DNA of 64,000 nt from Cryptomeria japonica (lineage: Eukaryota; Streptophyta; Pinopsida; Cupressales; Cupressaceae). Positions 25,790 through 36,329 of the stretch are shown piece by piece. The position numbers and the translations under genes were made by a program. The stretch is taken from positions 812,919,069-812,983,068 of the forward strand of contig NC_081414.1 in assembly GCF_030272615.1 (NCBI RefSeq). Direction: 5' to 3'. Position 1 is the stretch's first letter; the number at the start of each line of letters is the position of its first letter. Under the pieces are notes generated by a model. It had not been told where the DNA came from. It made no database searches and saw only the letters and a list, made by a program, of their open reading frames with translations.

Positions 25790-27110
25790 TCTATTTCATT
25801 GTTTCACTGTTTCACAAAGCTTAAAACCTCCGCACCTTTCTTTCACAAAATAACGACAACCATTGGATCATGGGAACTTGCACTACTTTTATTCCATCTG
25901 GTCTTTCTATGTTAGTGACAGGCCCTACCTTCTTTTCTCTATTTCGCGGGCCTTAAACCTTATGCAATTTTCTTTCGCGAAGCAATGCCAGCCATTAGAT
26001 CATAATCTACCTACCCGATCTTTATCTCCAACAATGACCGTCAGTCTTATTAACTAACCACACATCACCTTGACAACTAACAGTTTTTGCCATTTCACAG
26101 AGACTAAGCTGTAGGCATCTTCAGGGTACAAAATAACGACAACCATTGGATCGACCATGAGATGAACACCTTTTAACATGCTTTAGACTCTTCAAGTGGG
26201 CCCTTTATCTTAGAGATCACTTGCTTTATCTTGTCACCGGTTAACAAATGCCACGTGGCAGTTGTCCAGTTGCTCAGGAAGTTCCATCAGGTTCCATTCT
26301 GAAACCACCACGTGTTTTACTTCACTATTCTCCACATAACTGCCAATTTATCCAAGGCGGGCCCTCATTGTACCCTTTAGAGCCATGCACACTTGACAGG
26401 TCACCCTTACACTCCACGGAACAAACCATCTATCCTGCCATGTCATGCCTTCGTGTTCGCCACCTCAGCAGTCTGGTGTTAATCTTTCGGTTGAATTTCT
26501 TTTTCAGTGAGCAGTCTATAGGTCTTAATGAACAAGCACTTTCATCAAAATCTGCCACCTCGAGCTCACTACTCCATCATCGCCACCTGGACCTACCATT
26601 GGACTGCCAGCTAAGAGCCATCAAACCCACCACCTGTCTTTCACCATTTCACGATCACTAATCTCTTCTTTACTTTAGGCCACGAATCCACAACAACCAT
26701 CTGATTAAATCATACTTAATCGGTCTTTAACTTTATGACCTGCCTGTCCTTCGAGCCCACCGACCCCTTTCGCCATTTTGCAGAACTTAAAACTCGGGTT
26801 ACTTATCATTGCAAAGCAGCGGTACCCATTGGATCTTAGGGACTTGCTCGTCGGTTACCCTTGCTACGACCACCTTGCCCGAGCCCACCACCTTTTCATT
26901 ACTTTGCGAAAGGTAAAACACGTGCATCTTTTGGCCGCAAATCAATGCAAGCAGTTGATCTTTTCTAAACCAACCATCCTTTAACCAAAGAAGCCACTTG
27001 CCTTTGGGACTCGCCAAGTCTTTCGCTGCTTCATGAACATTAACTTGCTAGCATCTTTGCCTAGCGAAACAATGACAACCGCAAGATTAACAATGAGTTG
27101 CACAATAATT
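25790..27110. repeat. Degenerate tandem repeat upstream of the unknown ORF
   Basis: A phrase close to 'CAATGACAACCATTGGATC' recurs with changes near 25850, 25980, 26135, 26690, 26820, 26945 and 27070. Each is preceded by a TTTCGC/ATTTTGC segment and a short AACTTAAAAC-like piece and followed by pyrimidine-rich text containing GGGCCC or GAGCCCACC. The spacing is about 125-150 bp where adjacent, and the central part (26230-26640) is less clear. It is more GC-rich than its surroundings and lies in the 5' region of the minus-strand ORF. It may be a minisatellite in the leader or LTR of the insertion. Confidence 0.55.
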
Positions 27111-27427
27111 AAGGGCCCCGACAAACATTAAAATAGGATAAAGGTAAAGGTGCACAGATTTAAAATATTAAGGGACCACCTAGGGAAATAACTAATGGGG
27201 GGACACTTTTCATGATGGACCGACCCTTCTTTAAGTGGTAAAAGTAACTCAGAAATAGAACATAAGGGTTTTTTGCAAACATAGGAAGGGTTAAAACTCG
27301 AAAACCTTAAACCCTCTTCTGATCCAAGAAAATCAAAGGAAACAAGGCCATACTAGACACATTTTTTACAGACTTCTAGCCAATTATGGAACAAGAATAT
27401 CCAATTTTAAACAGTGATAACAGATAG

Positions 27428-27743
27428 AATCAATCTTCTTCATGCAAGATCCTGAAGAAGATTATTCATGTACACAAGGCTAACGTGGCAACACGATCTC
27501 TTCTTCATTTCAATGCTAACTCATCACAGGATGTCATCGGTCAAATCACATAGACTTAGAATGCATCAACCAGAAATCCTGATACAAACTTTCCATATAT
27601 TGGTTCACATACCGGTTCATATCATCATACCGGTTCTCTTGCTAGTTTTCTTTCTTCAATATACCAGTTCATACTTCAACATATTGACATCAATGACAAC
27701 ATACAATATCATCATGTCATCAAACTCTGCACATATGCCATCA
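27428..27743 (-). repeat. 5' LTR of Copia element, outer part
   Basis: This is the continuation of the 5' LTR after the nested insertion. It aligns with 15095-15417 apart from a short extra piece near 27445 and a shorter middle. It ends GCCATCA, followed by the AAAAT target duplication at 27744-27748. It holds TTGACATCAATGACAA at 27684-27699. Confidence 0.85.
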
Positions 27744-27748
27744 AAAAT

Positions 27749-28900
27749 GAAGAAAGCAAAAAAGTAAAGCAAAAAATCATTCATCCATCAGTGAAAACCA
27801 CTTTGTGGTGCTATGGGAAAATACCTTGATAAGAACTTGTTTTTAGGCATCAAGGTAGATAATTCAAGATCCACCATCTATTTGGATGCTCCTCATTACC
27901 ACCTACCTTGATTCACATTGCATCCATATTTAATCCATGCATATCCATATCCCTTTCCTATATGTGCAGGCACTATTTGCCCTGGTTGTTCACTCACATC
28001 CTCACATTTTATCCTTTCTCCCTCCTTCTGAGACGATGAGCTATATTCCAAATTTTGAATAAGAATAATTAGGAAGTACACTAATATTTCATCCCATCAC
28101 ACTAAGCTTCACCCATATTTTGAGATTTTCCCATCAAACTGAGCTTCTTCTTGACTTACACGTCACCCAAGCACCCATCCACATTGTGCTACTCAATTCT
28201 CAATGACGAGGTTCCATATCTACATCCAATTGCACTTCCATTTGATCTATTTCCTAACATGGTCTTATTAGTCACCTTTGCCCCATCGGGATGCATCATT
28301 CCCATGCCTGACATGTTATCACAATCCTAGTCCTACTCTTGGAAAGAGAGGTCAATTTTGCCATGTGTATGTCATTTGCATGATTAGTCTTGTCATTTTG
28401 AATTAAATTTTATGTCCTATGACTACTCCTATCTAGGACTGCCATGATCATCCTATATCTTGGTGTGTCTTGGGTTGGCGTATATTGGGGCATCTTTTGT
28501 GGTATGGTTTCCTTGATGGTTTCTCTTGTACGATCATGCAGTGTGGCATTTACATCATCATGGTGTTTACGAGCTTGTGTGGATTGAGATACCTATTGTT
28601 TGAGAGTGTAGTCTATGCCTTTGATATTTACAACATCCCGATTCCTATAATTAGTGGTGTAGATAATCCTTGGGAATATCAAACTAGGTTCACTCTCCAC
28701 ATCTACATAGCAAGAAATCCAAATCCCACTTCAACCCATTCATCCCTTTCATTCATCCACTTTCAAGACTCTGATCTATTCATTTATCTTCTTCTCTCTT
28801 CTTCTCATCATTTCTTCTATCCAGTCCTATTCATTGTATTATGGTTGGAACATTATAAAATTGGCCATTCCTCATTCCGTTGCATTTGATGACATATCAT
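27749..28900 (+). other. Gypsy 3' internal region, right of the Copia insertion
   Basis: A-rich sequence (AAGCAAAAAAGTAAAGC) continues directly from the A-rich tail before 13995. Non-coding sequence follows, containing 'AACCACTTTGTGGTGC' at about 27799. No protein motif is found, and I could not place the Gypsy polypurine tract or 3' LTR start. The right limit given is arbitrary. Confidence 0.45.
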
Positions 28901-29650
28901 ATCAAAATTCACCTTTGTATTACCTGCATTCCATTTCATAAATTTTAGATGTTCATTATCACTTAGTTACATATTTCATAATAGATTAGATTCTTTTGTA
29001 TTTGGTTTCATTATATATCAGAGGATTCATTTTAGGATTATTCTTTATAACATATATTTTCATCTCATTTAGGTGTGATTCACCTTTAAATTCATTTTCA
29101 TTCACTAAGGTTCATTACAACTCATTTTAGGAAGCATTATTCATCACATAATTTTGCATAACATTATAGTTTTACATACATTTATATCCCATGTAATAAT
29201 AAGCATAATCATTGTATATCATTTCAACTTATTATATTCATTAAGTATCCATCTCATATCATAATTACATATGCATAATAATCATATATAAATCCACCAT
29301 ATCGACATTATGCACACCATCCATATTATATTCTACATATCCAAAATCATCATAGCATCAAAATCACACATCATATAGGCATCAAAAAATCTATCCTGCA
29401 TCTAGCATGTTAGAAACATGGCATATATAAACCATATAACTAAACCAAAACATGTGCATACATCATATAGACATACATACATCCTACATCAAAAACATGT
29501 CAGATAATCATTATGCATCATCATTTAAGCGTAAACCATCCATCATAATTAATCACCATCACATAAATCTAAAGTCCATAATAAAGCCTATCAATAAAGT
29601 ACATCATATAGATCACCACCAAAAATGATGAGTCGTCTCATATATATCAA
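28901..29650. other. AT-rich low-information stretch
   Basis: The sequence is dominated by CAT/ATCAT/CATATA words with no frame or motif. It may be part of the Gypsy 3' LTR or of the minus-strand remnant to its right. I see nothing else in it. Confidence 0.4.
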
Positions 29651-29883
29651 AAAATAATGTGTCTAGTCATAATACAATGAATAACCCCTGAAGGGTCCAT
29701 AAGTCAGAATGTAACACAATCGGAGAGCTAGCTAGTGCTCTGTCAGTCTCCTACTCCTGGGTTTTCCCACCCACCAGAGGGTCCTGATGGAGGTTCTCAG
29801 GGTGCCCTCATCCTGAGAGATCCACTCAATTGTTGGCTCTGAGTCCTATGCGACCAAGCACTCTCTGTGTAGTATGTCACCCT

Positions 29884-30400
29884 CTAATCTACTGGTGCCA
29901 TGTAATGATAAAGATCCTCGTAATATTGGTCTCTATCTATTGGTGTGCACCCATGATCTCCACAAAAATAGGAGTGAAGGCTCCTAGAACTAGTAGCTAG
30001 CAATAAATGTCCCTCTCTCCTCAGAGGCAAGTAACATTTGCCTACACTTGATTCAGTCAAGCCCTCAACGCCTGTAACTCTTAATACATTCTTTCCATCT
30101 CTTGTGTCATGGCTCCTCATTTGGCTACCTCCAAAATCTTCAAGGTGGTCTCTACCTCAATCCTATAACTATCTCTCTTGGCTATGGTTGCATCGAGATC
30201 TAAATCTAGATCATCCCTCTCCCTCCTGAGTCTATCCACCTAGGTCTGTAGGTTATCTACCCTAGCCCGCTCCTTATCTACTCTCCTCCTCTCCTCTACT
30301 ATCTCAACCTCCAAACTTTGTGCTCAGACTCTCTCTGTATCTCTCTCCAAAATTACCTAATCCAAAATAGCCTGAGAGATTTATCCTTGTCATTATTCTC
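29884..30400 (-). pseudogene. Decayed coiled-coil reading frame, unknown
   Basis: In one minus frame from about 30400 leftward the translation is rich in Glu, Arg and Asp heptads (LEVEIVEERRRVDKERARV, then RLRRERDDLDLDLDA), interrupted almost only by TAG stops at positions where CAG Gln codons would fit. The coil is followed by LLVLGAFTPIFVEIMG and more stops. It abuts the truncation point of the Copia RT at about 30407. It resembles the coiled-coil segments of retroelement Gag-like proteins, but I cannot assign a family. Confidence 0.4.
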
Positions 30401-30406
30401 TTGGCA

Positions 30407-30990
30407 CCTTTAAATCGTAAGAAGCAACAATAGAAAATAAAAATCTACTAGATGTCATTTTTGCAACAGAAGAAAATATCTCACCATAATTAGCACCCTC
30501 AACCTAAGAGTAGCCTTTTGCAACTAACCTTTCTTTATGCTTTTCAATGCCTCCATCTCAACAAATCTTTTTCTTGAACACACATTTACAACCAATAGTT
30601 TTTCATCATTTAGACAATGGTAAAAGATACCACGTGTCATTCTTTTTTAGAGTTGTCATTTCTTCTTCCATAGTAATCTTCCAAAATTCTGCATCATTCA
30701 TACCTAATGCCTCTTCTATAGTTCTAGGTTCATCCACATTAGTAGTCAAAGCAAAAATACATTTCCAAACATCAGGTGAATACCTTTCAGGTGGTTGTCT
30801 ATGTCTTGTAAACCTTTGAACAAACTGAGCTAGAGGTTCTTCCTCCTCTTCTAAAGATTTAGAGCTAGATGAGGTCTCCTCAACTTCTTTCCTATCTAGG
30901 AGTCTTGATTCAACTCTTTCAGGTGTACGAGAAAACTGAATCACATCTTCCTGTTTAGTCTATTCTAGCTACAATATAACAGAAGGAGAC
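30407..30990 (-). pseudogene. Copia reverse transcriptase N-terminus, truncated
   Basis: The linker has PPERYSPDVWKC and TIEEALGMNDAEFWK; the RT start is EMTTLKKNDTWYLLPL, then KHKERLVAKGYS and YGEIFSSVAKM. The frame ends near 30407, before the QMDVKTAFLNG-equivalent, so the catalytic core is absent. Stops are present. Confidence 0.8.
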
Positions 30991-32100
30991 TTAATTTCTC
31001 TAAAAATAATACTCCTACTATGTATTACCTTATATGTAATAGGATCTCAAAGCTTGTATCCTTTTACACCATAACTATATTCGATGAAAACACATTTCAC
31101 AACCTTGTTCTCCAACTTTTTTCACCACTCCTTTGGCACATGTGCATATGCCTCACAACCAAAAACTCTAAGATGTCTCAAAGAAGGTTTATGATCCGGC
31201 CATGCTTCCATAGACATTTGATCAACAAGAGTTAATGTAGGAAAACTGTTAATCAGGTAGTAAGCAATGGCAATAGCTTCAGCCTAAAACTTTTGTTCTA
31301 GACCAGCACCAGTTAGCATACTCCTAACCTTATCCATTAGTGTCCCGTTCATTCTTTTAGCAACTTCATTTTTTTGTGGAAAATATGGAGTGGTATTTTG
31401 TCTATTAATGCCATAGTCTTTATAGAATCTATCAAAATCATTAGAGAAAAATTCACCACCATTATCAATCCTCAAACATTTTATTTTCTTTCTAGTTTGC
31501 AACTCAACCTTTGTTTTAAATTCTTTAAATTGATTGAAAACTTCAGATTTACAGTTTTAAAAATATAACCACATCCTTCTACTAAAATCGTCAATAAATG
31601 AAACATAATATGTGGATTTTCCAATGGAAGGAACATCTATAGGACCAAACACATTAGAATGAATAAGATTCAAAATGCCACAAGATTTATGAGAACTTGA
31701 GTAGAACTGAATGCAATTTTGTTTTCCATAAATGTAATGCTCACAGAAATCAAAGTCAAGATTAGAATCATTCAAACCTTCAACATAGTTTTTATTTTTC
31801 AAGGTCCTTAGACCCTATTCTCCAATGTGGCCAAGTCTCTGGTACCATAACATATTCTTCTTTGCAAGTAACTTTTCTTCAAAAGAAAGAGCACCCTTAG
31901 GTACCCAAAAGCCATGTCCGTCCACTAAAGTCGAAACCCTCAAATCTTCCGACGAAGTATCCACAAATTTACTTTTTACAGAAGTTATATTACACTCAAT
32001 AGTGTATGCCACTAACTTAAACAAAGTGATGAACCTGAAACCTTTAACAATCACCATAACACCCTTAATAATCTTGCATCTTGCATCATAAAAGACTACC
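30991..32100 (-). pseudogene. Copia pre-integrase region and integrase, broken
   Basis: The zinc region has MLWYQRLGHIGE (about 31830) with HCC partners further on. The core shows YYVSFIDDFSRRMWLYF (about 31560-31610), KCLRIDNGGEFFSNDF (about 31460) and PQKNEVAKRMNGTL with the catalytic Glu (about 31370). It is split into at least three frames. In the family this enzyme inserts the DNA copy into chromosomes. Confidence 0.8.
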
Positions 32101-33180
32101 TACACACCGACATCTATCGGTTTTATCACAGATAATTAATTTTGGTTTAATCTAGGGATATGCAACACACCACCAATCCTTTTTATTATACCATCAGGAA
32201 ACTTGATCCTAGCTTTACCACATCCAAAAATATCTAAATGTTAATCATCACCCAAGTACACCTGACCTCTATTAGATTCTTCATATTCAGAAAACCAATC
32301 TCTATTGGAAGTCATATGAAAAGATTCACCCGAGTCAATTAACAATGCATCATTACCTGAATGAGTAGCTAAACCCAAAGTGAATGCATCACCATCTTCC
32401 TTCTGAGACTCATAATCATAATCATACTTCTTCTTCTCTTCTTTACAATCCTTATGGATGTGTCTTGTTTTCTACAATTCCAGCAGATGACTTTGGACTT
32501 TCCAGAAGACTTTTATCTCCCTCTGGACTTGGATTTATTATGCTTCTCATTCTTCTTGCCTTTTTCCTTAGATCTTCCATGGACAGTTAGGGCTTCCTTC
32601 AAACTCATGGATACCTTCCTTTGCATCTCGTCATCAAGTAGGGCACCCACCATACCTTCAAACTTCAAAATAGTAGAAGTACTACCAATAGCCATAACAA
32701 GAGAATCCCATGAATCAGACAAAGAACTAAGTAAGATTTGGCATTTCTCCTCCTCATCCATCTTAACACCACTAGATCTGCTAACTAAGCCACCAACATA
32801 TTAAATGCTTCCAAGTGGTCTATAAATCATCCACCCTCTTCCATTCTCAAGGAATATAATTTCCTCAAGAAAATCTGATTCAATAAGGATTTCACTTGAG
32901 ATATTTCACCAAGCTTAGTCCATAGCTTTTGTGCAGAGTTCTCTTTGTGGACACTGATCAGAACAAACTCTATCAAGAACATTCTTATTAGACCCTTGGG
33001 TTTACAGTTCATAACATCATATTGAGTAGTCATAGTAGGATTTGAGGGTCTTGAGACATTCACATCAACAACATTGCACAGATCTCAATCTATTAGCAGA
33101 TCTTTCATCTTCAACTTCCACATCTCAAAATTACTTCTAAAAAAATTCTCCACCTATATTCTCCCTAATGAACTTGTCAT
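32101..33180 (-). pseudogene. Copia Gag and protease, broken
   Basis: ATG at 33180 opens MTSSLGRI, then NFEMWKLKMKDLLI, followed by KPKGLIRMFL and SLLNQIFLRKLYSLRMEEGG. The capsid continues at 32761 with SLSDSWDSLVMAIGST. The knuckle near 32450-32490 keeps C-X2-C but its His position is Thr. The protease loop LLIDSGESFHMT has Asp-Ser-Gly at 32328-32336. Stops and shifts occur between all pieces. Confidence 0.8.
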
Positions 33181-34944
33181 CTAAAAATTCCTGCAACAAG
33201 ATCAAAAAGTATCTTTTGTACAAGCTTCCACTCAAATCTAGATTAGTTCAAAAAACTCAACAACCCACAACTGAAACTAGAGTTTACTTTAGTGGTGAAT
33301 ATTCGCCAATGGAAAATATTTCATGTCGGCGACCTAGAAAATGGCGAATATATTGTACTGACTGGGGGTGGCCATGTCGCCAAGAGTTTATAAATATTCA
33401 TCAAATGCATGAACCCACAATCACCCATTATTTTATGTAATTAATTGTATCTATGTGAATATTTCACCAATAGAATCCACATTTTTCACATGGTAAATTC
33501 ATTTTTTTTGTCTACACTCTCTGAGATTGCCTTAATAGACGGTCATAATTCACCAATAACCATATAAAGATTTATTTGCTAGGAGGACCCAATTCGCCTG
33601 ACATTTTGTGGATGCGTATCTCCATTCACCCTAATTTTTGCCAACTCTATTATATTTGCCAATTAATTGGACGACCCATAATCGCCTCGAAAATTACATA
33701 AGACGTGCTATAGTTAAGGGGAATTCACCAAATATTTGTATACCATATAAAATTCTTGCCAAATTTGCCAAATAAGGATTGGTATAAATACATTCAAAGA
33801 TCAGATCTATCTCTACACAATTTGGTCAATTTTGGGCTCTCAATTCGAATCAATAGTGAAGTTTCAAACCAAGAACAACCATTTTTGTTGACTGCATTGG
33901 TGATTTCTAGTGACCTAAAGGTGAGTGATCATATTTTTGAAGTGTTATAATAGTATTCTGAATTCATCTCTATCTGTTTGCACTATTGAGTTCATTCTTA
34001 TTCAGTGGGGACCTATCAGTGGTCACCAAAGAGACCTCAGACATCTATATTGTGGTCGTAGGGCCAATGAATCATATAGTCTAGTGTATTATTACTTCTT
34101 CAACAACTTGATATTTTTTTGCACTAGTGTGCGAAATTGGAAACAACCATAAACCACTACCAATTACCAGATTGGAAGTCATGCATGCTGAGTGGATCAC
34201 AGTTGGAGAATGTCAGTGACAAGACATTAATAAATGTCGATACTCAATTAGGATAAGATTTGATAGTGTCTATTGTCTCCAATTCTATTCCTAGTACTTT
34301 CTAGAGAACTACATTCTCTTCATAAATTTGGGCCGAAATAAAACTTTAGCCATTGATCTACGATCATCAAGTGGTTTTAAATTATTAATTGATTTTAGGT
34401 ACGCGTGATGTGTCGGTGAGGTCACGCTTATTGATACATCATGCAGAGTCTAGACTCAACATGATGTTGCATTAATTAGATTAAAAAATGGATATTAATA
34501 GATATCAAAAAATGGCAATGAATTTATGAAATCACCAATAAAATATTTATTTTTCCATAAATAATGAAATATTAACCAATAAAATTAAATAATTTTCAAA
34601 TGGTAGATAAAAATCACCAATACACTTAAATAAATTTTCCTTCGAAGTATAAATTTTTGCTCATACACTTATATATTTTTTCCTTTAAATGAATAACATT
34701 TGCCTCCTACATTATATATTTCCCCCACACAATAATGAAGTATTTGCCAGGATTTTATGGAATTTTGATACCCTAAAATGAAATTTCCAATACAAATTAA
34801 TTTTTTTTCCAAATTTGAATTTTTTTTTGCCATCAATATGAAATTTTCCCCCAAAAAATAATGTTTGATTCGCGAGGATTTTACACTTTTGCTTGAGGGG
34901 GTATTTTTTTAAAGTTATCCCTGACTGAAACCAAAGGTGATCAG
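33181..34944 (-). other. Unusually long Copia leader, AT-rich with recurring motifs
   Basis: From about 33290 to 34890 words such as ATTCGCC, ATTCACC, TTGCC and CACCAAT recur at short, irregular spacing, most densely at 34530-34870. On the minus strand they read GGCGAAT, GGTGAAT and GGCAAAT separated by AT-rich text. There is no convincing ORF. A plus-strand GGTATAAATAC lies at about 33781 and an AAGGTGAGT donor-like word at about 33917. It may be a separate insertion, but I could not define its ends or a target duplication. Confidence 0.45.
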
Positions 34945-34956
34945 GCTCTAATACAA
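34945..34956 (-). other. Primer binding site of second Copia element
   Basis: The minus strand reads TTGTATTAGAGC two bases after the LTR end, close to TGGTATCAGAGC. Confidence 0.6.
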
Positions 34957-34958
34957 CT

Positions 34959-35112
34959 TGTAAGGAAGTTAAGAAGTGGAACAACTTCCTACACTAACCT
35001 TGAGAGGAGGTTAGTACAAAAACTTTTACAGATCATTACAACAGTTATAGAAACTTAACAGAAATAGACACAATAACAAGCATACCACAAAACAATGATT
35101 TACTTAGGGAAA
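34959..35112 (-). repeat. 5' LTR of second Copia element, inner part
   Basis: It begins TGTAAGG on the plus strand and is cut after GGAAA at 35112 by the 35113-40803 element. Rejoined to 40809 it gives a contiguous LTR of about 460 bp. No second copy exists in the window, so the right-hand limit is inferred from the ends alone. Confidence 0.65.
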
Positions 35113-36261
35113 TGTTGGCAAGAGACACTATTTCAATGATGATTGGTGCATGATAAATGCTTAGGGGTTTTCATTGATGGAAACTTAGTCTAGAAATAAT
35201 ATCTGATACATGTAGATTTGATTTACCGAAAGTCATATTTTTCATGAGGCATAAGTCTGGAAGGTGGAACACAGTACCCGATAGAGTATGACTACAGTGT
35301 GCATATCTTGATTTTGGTTGAATTACCTTAGTTGCAATGATATAGGAAGATGTTTTGAAGTTAGAGGTAATTTATTTCATAATCCTGACATCCGGTGTTG
35401 ATTCATGAGAGAGATTGAAGGTCGATATCTAGTAATCCTGGTAGAACAAAGCTATTTTGGTGTAACATGTGTTGCAAAATTCTTGGGTTGATTTCAGTGA
35501 TTCGTTTCATGTTTGAGGAGATTGGGATGACTTGTGGAAAGTCTATTTTCATCTTGTTTGGGTCCGCATATTATTTTGTGGATGGATTGAGCCAACTTAA
35601 GGTTACACATTTCATGTTGTTTGTTATGCAGTTTTTGGAAGCCGACATGAGAATTGATTTATTTTGTTGATGTGGGTATATAAGATTGATTTGGTTGAGC
35701 AATTTGGTGAATGTTATGAGAGTGAGAAGTTTGTATGAGCAAATGTGCAAATTTTGGTGAATGTGATTGAAGGTTTTGGTGCTCAGATGTATGACAGTGC
35801 AAGAAAATAGAGCAAAGAGATAGAACAGTTGTAGAAGTCAAACTGAGCCTAACTAGAACTGCTATTTGGCATATGTAGATGCTATTATTCAATTCATTCA
35901 TTATTTTAATCAATTGTAATCACTTGTAAGATAGTGAGCCTTCCTTCGGGTTGTAGCCCTCGTGTATTTGAGTAGTGAGCTCTAGGCAATGTGCTTGAAT
36001 GCAACTGCATTCCCCTTCATGTAATATTATCACACTCCTGGTCAAAGTATAATGATATTGTAGGTTTAAATCCCACCATAGTTTCTCCCTTTCTAGGTTT
36101 CCATGTGAAAATTTTAGTGTTATGGTATTGTGGTTGATTGGTTTATGTTTCTACATTTTACTTTCATCCTTATGCATCTAGTGGTTTAAGAATCAGGTTA
36201 ATAAATTTGTAAATTGTAGAACACAGATTCACCCCCCTCTCTGTGTTCATTTATTCCAACA
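35113..36261 (+). repeat. 5' LTR of the four-knuckle element
   Basis: It runs from TGTTGGCAAG to TTCCAACA (1149 bp). TATATAAG at 35677-35684 is the likely promoter TATA box and is conserved at 40231-40238 in the other copy. Confidence 0.9.
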
Positions 36262-36263
36262 AT

Positions 36264-36275
36264 TATTATCAGAGC
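36264..36275 (+). other. Primer binding site of the four-knuckle element
   Basis: TATTATCAGAGC follows the LTR end by two bases and matches TGGTATCAGAGC at 10 of 12 positions. Confidence 0.7.
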
Positions 36276-36329
36276 TTAGTTCCTCAGAAGAAGCCTAAAA
36301 ACTTGAGGAAGATCCGAAAGATTGAATCA

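Larger units (their letters stand above)
20926..27422 (-). mobile_element. Nested 6.5-kb insertion of unknown family
   Basis: The boundaries come from comparison with the uninterrupted LTR at 14000-15417. The insertion starts TGTTAG, ends ATAACA and is flanked by GATAG at 20921-20925 and 27423-27427. TG...CA ends with a 5-bp duplication are what LTR retrotransposon integration gives. I could not find an LTR pair by eye: the left 1.1 kb and the right 2 kb do not visibly align. The cargo is one long broken minus-strand frame (22006-25462) and a degenerate tandem repeat (25790-27110). No RT, integrase, transposase or zinc knuckle is seen. It could be an LTR element with very diverged LTRs, a rearranged one, or another class. 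Confidence 0.75.
14000..27743 (-). mobile_element. Ty1/Copia retrotransposon with exact boundaries, split by a nested insertion
   Basis: LTRs at 14000-15417 and 19833-20925 + 27428-27743 bracket a complete but decayed gag-pol on the minus strand. The 5-bp duplication AAAAT is at 13995-13999 and 27744-27748. Without the nested insertion at 20926-27422 and its duplicated target, the element is about 7.2 kb. The flanks join as continuous Gypsy 3' sequence, so it inserted into the Gypsy element. Confidence 0.9.

Noticed and set aside
20926..27422. DNA transposon (CACTA, hAT, Mutator) as the identity of the insertion
   Set aside because: The 5-bp target duplication and TG...CA ends do not fit the 3-, 8- or 9-bp duplications of those groups, no long terminal inverted repeat is present and no transposase motif is found.
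28470..28889. Plus-strand frame of 139 codons
   Set aside because: It is hydrophobic, low in charge and starts without context; it lies in the Gypsy 3' non-coding region and matches nothing I recognise.
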